A stretch of 64,000 nt of DNA from Morinoia aosen (Eukaryota > Arthropoda > Malacostraca > Amphipoda > Talitridae): the NCBI GenBank assembly GCA_030386875.1, contig CM059575.1, positions 15,214,293 to 15,278,292 on the forward strand, given 5' to 3'. The notes under the pieces are model-generated. The model was not told the origin of the DNA. It did no database searches and worked only from the letters and a program-made list of their open reading frames with translations. This document shows positions 30,824 to 43,800 of this stretch, in pieces. Position numbers and translations under genes: made by a program. Position 1 is the first letter of the stretch. Every line of letters starts with the position of its first letter.

Positions 30824-33400
30824 CACAGCTTTGGTTTCAGTTAAACACTTTTAGAGTAGTTGGTGGTACTGGTCAGTAACAACATTATCACAACTTTTTC
30901 ATTGGGTAATAGACTGGCTCATCATTTTCACTCGTCACAAAAATTTATTGTTTTTCAAATTTATTTCGTGGAAGTTACACGTTAAGACATCTTGTTTAAT
31001 CTTTGCACTAAGCCATGTGAACCATGACCAGAGGCACTTAATGTTCTTTTTAACATTAATTTCAATTGAAGTATGCTTTTCTGATTTAATAACATTTTTT
31101 ATACAATTAAGAGAGCATACATTTCGGTGATTGAGACAGTATAAATTTGCCGTGTTGCGGCTGGAGCTCTTCAGTGATGATGCAGACATTGAGTGACCAC
31201 TGGGTAGTTCTGTGTGGTGTAGGTTGATCTCTTTGTTTTAGTGTTGGGTTGACATGTTAGAGTAATCACCATAAACTTCTGTGTGCAGTCTGTCAGTAAG
31301 CTTGGTTGTGTCTCATCCTAGCACCCCATTTCGTTCACAAGTGCTGTACTGGTATTGCATCCTCATTCAAATATTCCAGGTAATGCTATACCGTTAGCAT
31401 TGAGGTCCATCGTCCAAAAGAAAGCAAGCATTCTATCCCGCGTTTTAAATATTTTTCTAATGATGGGGTGTTTTCATGTTTAAATATTTATTAATAATTG
31501 CTCCTCTTCAGTTTGAAGTGGTCTCGTAGTTCTTTATAAATTGTTAGCAATGTGTTAACTGTAAAGTATAAGGTAATGGTGATGATTTTTCAATTTGGAA
31601 AGAAGAACCAGAATGAGCAGGCAAACTATACCTGCTTGTGGTCTTTCTCTTGATTGAACAGCTGAGTTCTGGAAGCTGAAATTAACGGTTTGCTTATAAT
31701 TGCTGGCTGTGAGATGCTTCCCGAAATTTTTGTTCTTTGATTCTAAACGTTGCTAGTGGTGATGCATGCAAATTTGTGCAGAGATGTCACATAGATTTAT
31801 CTTTTCATTTCAATTGTGGAATCATAGCAAGTGGAAGGTTTCTAAGTTGTCCCAAAAAAGTTATTTTCTTCGTCGCATTGTGTGCTAAAGTAAAAATAAT
31901 ATTACTTCAGTAAAATATCAACTGTAGAGTTAACATTTTTGTACTCTTGTATTATAATTTAGTGGAACTTGAAATGTAGAGAAAATTGAGCCTATAATTA
32001 TTTATTCATTGCTGCTACGTAAGAGAGGTGTGAGATATTGTTCTCATTCATTAACGAAGTAGGACGCGTGAGTTAGGCCCATGCAGTCCGAGTGCTCAGC
32101 ATTAGTACTTGATGAGCTGTTAATGGGGAGCAATGCTCCCTGCTTCTTAGCAGTGTTGGCTTATGCAGAAAATTTGAGCCAACTCACTTCAGTACAACGC
32201 GCTGTTTAGTTAAACATCTGTGCATTAGCTTATGGATTGAAGCCACATACGCATAACGATCCGCAATATGAAATTGAAATGAAATGCGCTCGCGTGTGTC
32301 GTCGTGAATTGTGCGTTTAGGGTGCTGAGGAGGTGCTGATTTTGTTCTACACTCCGAGTATAGATATTCTGGCTTGGACCCTAGTGATGACAGTCACATC
32401 CGTTTATGAAGAAACTCATCTCGGGCACTCAGGTTCACATGCAGCTTAATTTTATCGGCCATTAATAAGCTGAAAATGAAGACATGGGAAAAGATGCTGT
32501 CCTGCATACGCGGCAATGCCTGTCAGCACTAGGGTGCACGTTTGAATGTTGTTACATTTCAGTGCAGAACACAATTAAAGTCTACCTCATCGACAGTACT
32601 CAAAGTAATTACATGAATGTTCACGTAATAGAGCATGTTGAAGCTGGCATCTTTAATTTTTTTCTGGAAGTTAAAACTGACAGAAAAAAAGCAGAACTTC
32701 AAAAAACAGTCCTTGGAATAGCACTGATGCTGGTCGATTGCATTAGACGCTTCTAACTCCCGAGTTCACTTGTTAGGCGTAGTCAGATGCTGCCGTTCTC
32801 CGTGCGCTGACTCTCGGCCCCTGAATCGGCTGATTGTTCTGTGCGGCTTGGTCAGCCGTGTTGGTTTGTTGCTCTTTGTGGTGGTCTTGAATTTTCCACA
32901 AGTTTTTAAAATATTCTTATATCTATTTTAACATGTCATCTACTTTATTACCTCTATTCCTTTTCTTTGAAATGTTGATCATCACTTATTTGTCATGAAA
33001 CCACTTCATTAAAGATTTTCAGTGCAACGTGTCTCTTTTGATTTTGATGTTGTTTTTGGTGCTAGATGGTCACAGAGTTTTCTTGCTCATGAAAGTGAAT
33101 GCTGATCTTTCACCTCACTGCTGTCTCAAACTAATGCGCCTTCTTGCTGATGCTCTGGGTAAAATGTCAATTGATGATCGCCTTTATACGTTAAGAGATT
33201 GAGCATTGTTTCATTCAATGTTCGCTCATAGTCCAGAGTTGAACATGAGTCTGACCCGAACGCTGCTGCGAGTTTCTGCCCTTATGAACACTATTTGTCA
33301 AATGAAGTGCCTCGTATTGTAATATTTAGCGATCAATTGTCATGCCACTGAACATGGCTGCTTGGTTAAATTAAATGTTATTAATGGACATTATATTTTT
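30824..33400 (+). other. KMT5A 3' UTR and downstream DNA
   Basis: No further SET sequence. The 90-residue + ORF at 32484-32756 has no recognisable domain and may be part of a long 3' UTR or chance. No obvious canonical AATAAA near the stop; ATTAAA occurs at 33009. Confidence 0.4.
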
Positions 33401-33404
33401 ACCG

Positions 33405-33770
33405 GGCCTAGCAAGGGGATGTGACTATTTTACATCTGGAATTGGCGCTCCTTGGGGAAAAGTGTAAGCACCCGAGCTGAAAAATATGTAGGGCTTGCCT
33501 TTTATTACAATTGGTATTGGTTTTGTTACTTGCTATGTATTTTTGTTGCTTCACTGTCTTTGTTCAGGGCCTGTAATTTTCTAAATCAACTTTTATCTTG
33601 TTTCGTAAACTTCTTTCAATCTGGCTGTTTCTATCCACAGGGTGTGGAGACAACTTGTGCGTGCATTCCTTTCTCCTTAACGTCCTATTCAATTGTGCCT
33701 CTTTCCTTGCTTGCTTGAGGACACTAGTTTTTGCTAGAAATGTTTAAACTAACTTATAACGCTAAATTTT
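33405..33770 (+). repeat. R350 repeat copy 5
   Basis: Landmarks GGCGCTCCTTGGGGAAAA, CACCCGAGCTGAA, TTCAGGGCCTG, TTAACGTCCTATTC and GTTTAAACTAACTTATAA in family order. Confidence 0.65.
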
Positions 33771-35924
33771 TAGCGGAGCAGGGATGAGCTTTACGTTCAA
33801 TCTGTATACGGGAGTAATTTAATACATGTCACACGGTTCATACCGAGTAAAAGTCAGCTCTTTAGCGCATCTTCACATATTGAAGGGGGGGTGTTCCTAC
33901 TTTGGCGCGCCTACATCGTCACTGTGTGAGTGGTAACAGAAGTTGCTGCTGCTGTTGCCGCCGCTTCCGCCCTCCTTGTTCTGCGCAGTCTCGTAGAGAA
34001 CGCGATGGCCGGTCGGTGTTAGGACGTTTTATTTATGGAAACATAGTAGTACAAGATATAGGAGCTCCTAAGTTCGATAACTGTGGTCTCTAGTAGCGGG
34101 CCTTCTTAGTCACTCCTGATGTTCGTATTTATCGAGTAGGCTAAGGGTCAACGTGAGTGTAAGTTGTTATTTTTGTTGCTGTTTCAAAACTTCAAATAGT
34201 AAAACTTCAAATAGTAAAAGGTTTTGTTAGGATTAATTTATTGTAAGCCTCCGCCACCTGTGTTCAGTGTTGCCAGTGAGTGTCTAAATAATTGCGTTAT
34301 CGATTTAGGTTTTCATGGCAGAAGAAATCGAGTTTGTTGAGCAGTCTTGAAAGGATGAATAAGACTTCTTAATCTTTTACCCTGGCGTTTAACATTACTT
34401 ATTCATTGACGTTACTGTGCTTCTTTGACTGGCGGATTATTATACCATGCAAAGCATTATTCGTATGGTACTGAGTCCGTCACTAAGACTGCTTGTGCTG
34501 TCATTTGCCGCGAGGTCTTGATAGCCTCGGTTCAAAGCTCCGCTGCATCACGCGTTGTGGCCAATAATTTGTCTTTGTGGGGCTGGGTCGTAATTTAACT
34601 GGAAAACCCTCTGTGCTGTATCAACTTGTTAGGGACCGAGTTTAAGGCCTTCGTTCTCGGATCCTAAATTCTTACCAGCTGCTTGGAATACGCTACTGCC
34701 TGCTTCAAGTGTATCTGTAGACTCCTGATGGATGATCTACAGATCTCAGCTGTTATCTACAGTAAACCTATATGTATGTATAACTTACCGTGGACCGTAA
34801 ATGTACTCAGTGGCAGGCCTTCTTGTGTAACTCATTGCAGACCATACTACATAGTAATCAACAGCAAACCACTATATGTAAGTTACTTGAGGCTTCAAAT
34901 GTTATCTGCAGCCTACCCGTACGTACCTGCATATCCTTTTTAAACTTGTATTTTGTGGCTTGTAATCAGGATAGGAAGACGTGAGGACGTCCACTCAGAC
35001 CTAGAACCAAGTATAAGTTATTAAATTTCACAGTAATTTAGAAATTGTGTTGAAATGAATCCATCTCCACCAAAAATCGTCCGAGAACATGATGAAATAA
35101 CGCTGCCGTTGAAGGCTAAAGCCTTTCTCCCGTGACTGGGTGCTTATTTTATAAGGTATTAGTAAGTATTCTTATCTTAGTGTTTGCGATCCGTGTGTAT
35201 TATTCCCTTAATTTATTGCAGTGATTCCAAACTCACCTGTCTCTTTAACCATCGCTATTCTCAGTTGCATGCCGTTCTTCTCTCTGGCCTCACCTTAGGC
35301 TGGTGGTGGTGTTGTGGAGTGGCGGTGTCGCGAGGACGCAGAGCTGGTCATTGAGAGAGCTGTGTTATACAACTCGTTCATTGCTTTCTGTCTATTTTCT
35401 GTGGAAATCGAATGGCAGTGATTTACATTCTCAAACTGAACCACAATAAACTATTTATTATGTACATCGTTTGCTATCTCCTCGTTTACTTTTTCTAGCA
35501 CTAATTGTAAAATGTATTTAGTACATTTATCCAAAGAAAGTATATTCAAAAAGTTTCGTGTGTTGAAACATGAACTTCAGAAATACAAGTGTGTTCTTCA
35601 GTTGAATTTTTTCTTTTAGAAGTCTACGAATACACGCCGAGAATTGCATTCCCTAAATATAAAGTTCGGCGAAAATCGTCCAACTCATTTTGTTAAATTT
35701 AGTGCGTCATCAGGAAAATATGAATGAACAGTTCTTACAGCGCGTAGGTAGTGTCTTTAATTTTTTTTAGAAGTTGTTGTCTAACGGAAAGACTAATTAC
35801 AAGAAACTAGACTTGGTTGTAAATCAAGTGCAAAGCTCTCCGTAAAAGAAAGCTATTCTACAATAAGACATGACTAAATGGATAGGAACTTGAGGTTTTA
35901 CGAGAGTTATGTTGACACGCTTAT
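33771..35924. other. Intergenic DNA with a CpG-rich patch
   Basis: 33,900-34,130 is unusually CpG-rich with a (GCT/GCC)n-like tract and could be a promoter or a 5' exon. The 63-residue ORF there is Arg/Cys-rich and unconvincing. AATAAA at 35446 could end a + strand transcript. No gene supported. Confidence 0.35.
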
Positions 35925-36290
35925 ACCCCTCAGGGGGATACAACTTTTGTATCTATAGGAATTAGCGCTCCCAGTTGGACTATGTGAGGGCCTGAGCTAA
36001 AGGTTAGGTAGGCTTCCTTTTGTTGAAATAGAATAGGTTTTTGTTTTGTTACGGACCATCTTTTTTCGGTTCACTGCTGTCCTGTTTTTCAGCACCTACT
36101 CCTTTCTTCTTCAACTTTTTTCTTGTTTAATGAACTTCTTTCCTAGCTTACTGTTTCTGTGCACCTTGTGCATAGATTCCACGTTCCCTCAACTCCATAC
36201 TAAATGGTGCCTACCTCTTTCCTCTCTTGGAACATCTTTGTCGTGGTGAAGGGAAGCTAAAACTTTCTTATATAATAATAATAACGACAC
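35925..36290 (+). repeat. R350 repeat copy 6
   Basis: Nearly the same as copy 3 from CCCCTCAGGGGGATACAAC to GCATAGATTCCACGTTCCC, ending in an (ATA)n tail. Confidence 0.75.
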
Positions 36291-37074
36291 GCTTATACTG
36301 CTCGAAGAAAGAACTCGTGCAGATCACTCTTCCCATTGCTTTTATATTCCCGTCACTGCCAAATTTGGTTACCGAGTGAAGATGATTACAACAATCTGGG
36401 ATCATTTCGAGTTACTAGTATACAGAGAGTTGGCAAAGCTTCCACTGTTCTGCCTTTGGAAAAATCATTTACGGGCTTGGCCACCAATCATTTTAGCTTT
36501 GGTGCACGCGGTTTTCAACTCTACGGCAGTCATATTTTTACGAATTGAGGTACTGAAACTTTCACGATCACGAACTTCCACAACTTGCGCGAAGTATTTA
36601 TTTTTTTGGACGCTTTTTATCAGGTTTCCCATCTTCTAACAGAGCACAAACTGAGTTTCAGTCCAAGATTTATGATATAAACTCATCACTCGGTCAACAA
36701 GCGTTTTTGTCAAGCAACCTTGTTGTGGACATCAATCGATAATATTTAACATAGTTGTTTAATTTCGTCGGGCAATTTTACCACAACTTCAAGTGCTATC
36801 AATTGTACCCAGTAACTTTACAATTATTTTTTTTGTCACAAGATTGAACTGCTTTTGAAGTGCGCATGTTTCGAGCGTATCAGTACAGTAGGCCAGGTTG
36901 GGAAATGCAGTATTGTATGTTGGTTCTACATGCCTATCGCGCCCTAACGACCAGAGCTGACGAGCGCTGCGGTAGAACCGGTCTTCCACTTGCTTCCTCT
37001 CCGCTCTCCTCCCGTAAATCTCACGGTGATAGCTGTGGTGTCTCAGTCACTGGACCATTTTGGAATCTTAGCAA
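36291..37074. other. Stretch without recognised content
   Basis: Short ORFs only, none with a domain I recognise. Confidence 0.4.
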
Positions 37075-39460
37075 AAAAAAGGTTTTACACATTCTCGAGT
37101 TTCTATTTATTTCAAACACGAATCGAACACAATTGATACAAAACAAACAAAACCGTTTATTTCCAAGTTGTCACATGAGATACATATGCCAACATATTGG
37201 CTTTTAAAAGTTCCTTAATATAAGACGTCCTAAAACAAAAGATCCATACGAGGAGTATTAATTGACAAACCATCCGAGGTGTAAAAATAGATAAGCCATA
37301 CGAGGCATAATAATCGACGAACTATATGAGGTGTGCTAATAGATAAACTATCAGAGGTATACAAATAGACCATACGAGGCATATTAATAGACATAATATA
37401 CGAGGCGTACTATAATACGAGTAGACAAACCACACGTGGTGTGCTAATAGTCTAACAAAGTTCCATACGAGGAATACTAATTGACAAACCATACGAGGTG
37501 TACAAATAGATAAGCCGTACGAGGCATAATAATAGACAAACTATACGAGATGTAATATTAGACAATACTATCATAGGTGTACAGATAGATAGACCATACG
37601 AGGCATATTAATAGAAAAAATATACGAGGCGTACTAATAGACAAACCATACGGGTCGTGCTAATAGTTTAACTCTGTCAAGGGTAGTTGAATGAGAAATG
37701 AGAAATATTATCTCTTGGATATTTTATATTTCAAGAGATTCCGGTACAGCGCTTCTTGCCTTTTTCCTACTTCGATAATTTCAACTAAGAACTTGGCAGT
37801 TTCGAAGAATTCTTTAGTATTTTTCGAATTATTTATAAGATCATCGAAGTAGGAAAAATACAAAAAAAAAACGCTACACCGTACTAGATTGAAACAACAC
37901 CGTAAATGACAATCAAGTATTGAGAAAAAGATAGTCTCGAAATAATTTGTAAAGAACATCGCGCAACAGAGCACGCACATCTAGGAATGCGTAAACAAAC
38001 TTACACTCAAAATTGAAATGCATGGCTTGTTCGGCATACAAATATAGAGATAATTTTTGCACGAGTGCTTTATTTCCTTTGTCTGTTTATACTTTTTAAT
38101 TTCTTCTGTTCACAGAAATGCCCTTCGGGGTCGTGATAGATCGATTTATAAATCATAAAGCAAGCGCAATCAATTTGTTTATTTCTGAAATTTGGTGCAG
38201 TGTTAACTGATCGCAGAGCTTTAGGTAAAATGTAATGTGTCTTGAGGTTTTGCTTTTTATGCAAAAAGTAGAAATAGAAACCGATATATGTACATGTGCG
38301 CATATATGTGTGCGAAACGTGTGCATGTTTACACTGATACATAAACATTTATGTTTGCGTGCGCACACGTACATACTCACACACACACCAACACACATAT
38401 TCATATATATATACGTATTGAAAACGAATATACGAAAAATGCTAATAGACATGAAAAATAATCTTACTCTTTCAATATTTAAAATGACAGCCCAAGCTCT
38501 GATGAATCGTAAGAAATAACCTGAGGAAAGATTAGGAATAGAAAAGGACTTCGAAAAACGTATAAATGGAATGGTTTTTTAATTTCCTAAAGGAAATTTT
38601 AAGAAAACTCAAGTTACCGCTGAGGAACAACAACAAAAAAACATATATCTTCAATATATCATATCATATATCATATCTTCTCGATATTCTCTGCAACATC
38701 ATGCGGACATGGGTACATAGGATAAAATGGAGATACAGTGTAGGCCAGTTACCACTCATGATTGACAAATATCTACAAAATTTTGGCAGAAATGCGCAAA
38801 CAAACATATACTCAACATCAAAATTTGCTTGTACAACATACGGACAGAAAGATAATTTTACCACGATTCATACGCTCAAATTACGATTAATTTCATTATT
38901 TGTATTTGTCATTAATCCGATTCACAGAGACGTCCTCTGGTGTAAGTGGGAGATCTATTTTTGAATCATTTCGCTAGTGCAATAAAATTTATTAACCGGA
39001 TGATTTTTGTGTAAAGAAATGAATTAGAAACATGTATATCCATTTATGTAGATATATATATACCTATATACGTACACACTCATATTAATATATGTTCTTA
39101 TTGAGAATGAAATAAGAGAAAAAATACAAATATAAAATAAGAGGATAGAAACAACCTACCATCTATTACACCGATAATGACAGTTGAGCTCATTGTAATC
39201 CTAAGAAATTATTCGAAAAAAAATAACTAAAAGGAAAAGAAGACTTCGGAAAACGTAAAATGAACTGGTTTTTAGTTACTTCATAGAAATTTTTAAGAAA
39301 ACTCAGGTTACAGTCAACAAACAACACAACTCTTCAGCATTATACAGACATGTGTACATGGGATAAAATGGAGTAACATTGTGGCCGGATATCACATTTG
39401 AGTGGATACCCAAATTGCCTTCTCACTTGTCGCTAGCACTAAGTTCATATCACTATTTAT
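37075..39460. repeat. Repeat block I: minisatellite plus ~0.8-kb tandem units
   Basis: Begins with a minisatellite, then at least two ~0.8-kb units and part of a third. Unit anchors: GCGCAAACAAAC/GTAAACAAAC (37,990 and 38,785), the CCCT(C/T)(T/G)GGGG-like box with GTGATAGATC (38,118 and 38,930), and GGGATAAAATGGAG (38,720 and 39,360). Block II at 40.9-43.2 kb repeats the same order. Confidence 0.7.
37233..37672. repeat. ~28-bp minisatellite, about 15 units
   Basis: Degenerate units around ACCATACGAGGTGTACTAATAG. Unit length and sequence vary. Block II has a shorter array of the same unit at 41,047-41,185. Confidence 0.8.
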
Positions 39461-39494
39461 CTTGCATTTTTTTGTTGTTTGTTTTATTATTTTT

Positions 39495-40065
39495 GGTGTT
39501 TCTAATCTCAGAGGAATACAACTATTCTACCTGTGAGAATTAGGGCTTCCAGGAGAAAGATAGAGCACCCGAGCTGAAGGCTATAGAGAGGCCTACTTAG
39601 TTTTTGTTAAAATAGAATTTTTTCTTTTGTTTGCTAAACATCATTTCTCAGTTCACCTACGTCCTGTATTTCAGCTACAGTCACTTTCTCTTTTTTATTT
39701 TTATCTTGTTTCGTTAGCTTCTTTCGATCTTGCTGTTTCTGTACGCAGAGTCTGGAGAAAATTTGAGCATAGATTCCCCTTTTCTTTAATTTCTTACTAA
39801 CTGATACAGTCTTAATACATTGCTTGCGATACGACCCATCGATGGGTCGCTTGAAAACTTCTAGCAATCTTTTAAAATTAATGATATTCAATGGACCCAG
39901 TTAATGTTTGGTATTCATGAAATTGCTTGCAACTTTTTATTTCAAATTTGAGTCGAATTTATAATTTCTGTTTAACCCATCGCAGTCAGCGTGTCAATTT
40001 CTCTCTCGGGAATACTATTTCTGTGACTGGATACGGTTGAACTAACTTATAATCTAATCTTTTTG
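39495..40065 (+). repeat. R350 repeat copy 7, split by a piggyBac-type MITE
   Basis: Family landmarks run to TACTAACTGATACAGTC and resume at TTTCTCTCTCGGGAAT, ending AACTAACTTATAATCTAATC. The insert is the MITE at 39815. Confidence 0.7.
39815..39993. mobile_element. piggyBac-type MITE in R350 copy 7
   Basis: 179 bp between TTAA (39811-39814) and TCAA (39994-39997, a decayed TTAA). The right end read inward is CACGCTGACTGCGATGGG, close to element B's CACATTCACTGCGATGGG. Contains an 18-bp palindrome (39831-39848, half CGACCCATC). Confidence 0.65.
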
Positions 40066-40100
40066 TTTGTCTCTGAAGATTGGCAGAATGTCCGAAACGT

Positions 40101-40562
40101 TCACTTTAACTTATTTGATAACTCGCTAAATCTCAGTAAAATAATCTTATGTTTAGCGATGTCCGACGTTTTATTTTCAGAATAAGAAACATAAATGCTG
40201 GAGGAATTTTTGCATCCTGTGTACCACCAGAACCATTCGTTGAGTAAAGCAAACATGGAAATCGCTATAGAGAATTTTCCTCGTTGAGTGAGATCTGCTT
40301 CGAAAACATCCCGGTGCTGGAAAGTGTGAACGGTCGGACCGTCGCTACACTGCCTTGTCTTGCTCTTGAACCTATGAGAGATCGTTTTAGAGCGGGGAAA
40401 GACGTGAAGTAATGGCTGCCGCTCGGGCGATGGAATTGTCCACTTGTCTCTTATTGTACTCGTAATAGCAAACTCACTGACCATTTCCGCTGAGTTAAAT
40501 TTCACGCATGATGGTTTAGCGCGTTTGTGTAATGGATGCAGTGTACTTTTACATTGTGCCAA
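40101..40562 (-). CDS. Hypothetical 153-residue ORF
   Basis: The longest ORF in this part that no repeat explains. It has ATG and TAA but no domain, signal peptide or membrane segment I recognise, and no clear splice context. Its + strand is GC-rich around 40,310-40,450. It may be a chance ORF or part of an exon. Confidence 0.2.
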   Translation of the reverse strand: MAQCKSTLHPLHKRAKPSCVKFNSAEMVSEFAITSTIRDKWTIPSPERQPLLHVFPRSKTISHRFKSKTRQCSDGPTVHTFQHRDVFEADLTQRGKFSIAISMFALLNEWFWWYTGCKNSSSIYVSYSENKTSDIAKHKIILLRFSELSNKLK

Positions 40563-40919
40563 ATCGGACGTTTGATTAGCTGACGATTGTCAGAAATTAT
40601 TTTAAGCGAAATTGATTCAGAGAATCATTTGACTTATTTTGATTCAACTTACACCAAGTTGCCGTGCGAGTTTTACTGCTAGAAAAAAGTTTATATTCGA
40701 AAACAGTCACGCCACTTTACGAGGAAACTCGTTTCTAAGTCTTGTCCTCAGAGCAACTTATCAAAATCAGATATGAGACTGAGATAGACTTCTGACAGTA
40801 GAAGTCTTGGGTGATAACACTGAACGAGATTTGCCTGCGAGTTTAGAATTCCTCGGATGAAATACGTAGAACCTCCGATCTGCCTTCTTGAATGCACCTT
40901 AATTATGCCTTTCAGCATA

Positions 40920-43190
40920 TCCTGGAAATGCTGAAACTGGAAAGAAAAGAAAAAATAAAAAACCGTTCATTTCTAAAAAAAGTTGGTACATGAGACACAT
41001 GCCAGCATATTGGCTTTTAAAAATTTCTTGATATAAGACGTCCTCAGACGAACGTACCATACGAGGAGTGCTAATAGACACACTGAACGTGGTCTACTAA
41101 TAGACAAACCATTCGGGGTGTACTAATAGACAAACCATGCGAGGTGTACTGATGAACAAACCAAAAGAGGCGTCGAAAAAGATTAACTCAGACAAGGGCT
41201 AGTTTAATGAAAAATATCATTTCTTGAATATTTTATATCCCATGAGATGGCTGACAACTTGCAAATAATTTAAATACTCCTAGAGAGTTCTTTGGAGTTC
41301 CTAAATTATTTGTTGAATCAAGGTAAGAAAAGACAAAAACGTTATACCGATTCAGATTGAAACACCGTCGAAAATGACTATCAAGTATTGAGAAAAGGTT
41401 AGTCACAAAGTAATTTATAAAGAATATCAAGCAACACAACACGCACATCTAGAAACGCGCAAACAAACTTACACGTAAAATAAAATTCATGACTTGTTCA
41501 GCATACGGACAGAGAAATAACTTTTTCACGAGCGCTTCCTTTCATTTGTCTGTTTATATTTTCATTTTTTCTATTCACAGAAACGCCCTCTGGGGTAGTG
41601 ATAGGTCTAATTTTCAATCATTAAGCATGTACAATATATATATTTATTTATGAAATATGGTTCAGTGTTAACGGGTCGCAGAGCTTTAGGTAAAATGTAA
41701 TGTCTTGAGGTTTTGCTTTTACGCAAAAAATAGAACTACGAGCATATATATTCATGTGTGTATATAAAAATATAAATATGAACATGCACATGTGCACGCA
41801 CACATGCACGCCCCCAATTACACGCACATAATCATATATGTACGTTTGAAAATGACATTTTGCTTTTGCTACATCTAAAATGACAGTCAAGCTCAGTGTA
41901 ATCGTATGAAATAATCTGAAGAAAAATAAGTGAAAGGAAAAAACTTCGAAAAACGTAAAAATTAAATGATTTATAATTTTCTAACAGAAATTTAAAAAAA
42001 ATTCAAGTTACGTTCGAGGAACAACAACAAAAACAAAACAACGTATTTCATATTCTCTCGGTATTCTCTGCACCATTACACGGACATGGGTACAATTGGG
42101 ATAAAATGGAGATACAGTGTAAGCCAGATATCAAGTATGAGTAGCAAATATCTACAAAATTTTGGCAGAAACGCGTAAACAAACATATGCTTAAAATGAA
42201 AATTCATAACTTGTTCAACGTACAGACAAAAAGATAATTTTTCCACGCTTCATTTGCTCAAATTGCGCTTTCCTTCATTTGTCTAGTAGCATTTTTCATT
42301 TTTCCTATGTACAGAACACCCTCTGGGGGAGTGACAAATCTATTTTGAATCATTTCTCGAGTGCAATAAAATTAATAGACCGAAATTGTTTTGAAATAGA
42401 AAAAAGTATATATATTTATGTAGATATACATATACCTACATACGTACGCACACATGTACGTGCGTGCGTACATATGTATGCACATGTCACGCGCAAACAT
42501 ATTATAATAATGAAGGCATCTACGGATGCTTTATTTCCAATCAAGCCTGATACATTTCACCTTGTACATTGGATTTTCAAATGCCTTATAACTAACGCCA
42601 GGACGCCATGACGCTTTCCCCCGATCGAGACCGGTACCCATTTCAGACACCTGGGTAGAGTGGGGTATTGTGCTTGGAATTGTTCTCCTATACCCAACAG
42701 AGAAAATCGCCACTGCCGGTGCCGAGATTCGACCCCGGGTCTCCCGCACGGCGGCAGAACCCTCTAGCCACATGGCTATGGCGGCACTATATTGGCATTA
42801 TATTCAATAAATATACCTATTGAAAATGAATAATGAAAAATATCTATATATACATTATAGAAAAAAAAGCAACCTACCTATAACTACATTGAAAATGACA
42901 GTCGAGCTCACTGTAAATGTAAGAAATTATTTTGGAAAAAAATAACCAAAACTAAAAGACTTCGAAAAACGTAAAAAAACTGTTTTTCAATTTCCTAATT
43001 GAAATTTTTAAGAAAACTCAGGTTACAGTCAAGGAACAAAAAAAAAACGGGGGTCACATCCCATCGGTATTCTCTTCAGCATTATACGGACATGGGTAAA
43101 TGGGATAAAATGGAATACTATTGTGGCCGGATATCACTTGTGAGTGGCAAGTATTTACAAAATTTTGCACGTAGAGGAAGATTAAACAGT
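40920..43190. repeat. Repeat block II: copy of block I units
   Basis: Same order as block I: GAGACACATGCCAGCATATTGGCTTTTAAAA lead-in (split by small differences), minisatellite units, then ~0.73-kb units with anchors at 41,455/42,175 and 41,582/42,310, and a partial third unit ending GTGGCCGGATATCAC near 43,130. Diverged from block I, so the duplication is old. Short AT/GT microsatellites occur in the units. Confidence 0.7.
42595..42786 (-). mobile_element. tRNA-derived SINE in block II
   Basis: On the minus strand a tRNA-like head has an A box in GCCATGTGGCTAGAGGGT and a B box in GGGGTCGAATCTC, about 30 bp apart as in polymerase III promoters. It is followed by ~120 bp of body. Much more GC-rich than the host repeat. 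Exact ends and target duplication not resolved. Confidence 0.7.
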
Positions 43191-43800
43191 GGTTCAGAGT
43201 AATAATTTTTATTACTGAAAATTAGTGGTTTTTCTGATTTCTAAGTTCAGTGCTAGTGTGTGCTAGACGCACAGAAAAAATAAAAAAGCTATTAAAGATG
43301 ATGAATTCTACCTTTCCCCCCAGCTCAGCCAAAATCGATTGAAACATCTTCGTTGATGATTTTGAAATATTGAGACAACGTAAGCCATAATAAATTAATT
43401 AAAAACATAGCAGAATCCTCACATCTGTAAACCTGTTTGCTGATGTACACATAAAAATGTATTTTAGAGTTTATTTATTATACGAATGTTAAATATAAAT
43501 ACAGAAAATAAAAAGTAGAGATGAGAAAATACTACTAACAATGGAAAAAACGACTTTCATTCCGCTGCATTGAACTGACGGCTGTGTTGCTCATTATAGT
43601 CGACAGAAATAATAAAGATCAATATTAGAATGACTTAGCGAACGTCAAAAGAAATAATTACTAATTTTCTATCAGAAATTTAAGGAAAAACAAAATTTTA
43701 GGTAAGTGGGAAATTTTCACTGAAGTGTTGCTATTAGCTACTGAGATGCAAAATGAGATTTAATAAGAATCTGAAATAAGAAAGAAGGCGAAATGGAAGA
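43191..43800. other. Stretch without recognised content
   Basis: AT-rich; no gene or repeat supported. Confidence 0.4.

Noticed and set aside
32484..32756. 90-residue ORF downstream of KMT5A
   Set aside because: No domain recognised; probably 3' UTR or chance, so left as a note only.
37233..37672. CRISPR-like array
   Set aside because: Units are degenerate, without constant repeat and unique spacers; a eukaryotic minisatellite.
38070..38519. Overlapping ORFs rich in Cys, His and Thr on both strands
   Set aside because: Arise from GT/AT microsatellites in the ~0.8-kb repeat unit.
42701..42786. A functional tRNA gene
   Set aside because: A and B boxes are present but no full cloverleaf forms, and a long body follows; it is a SINE head.
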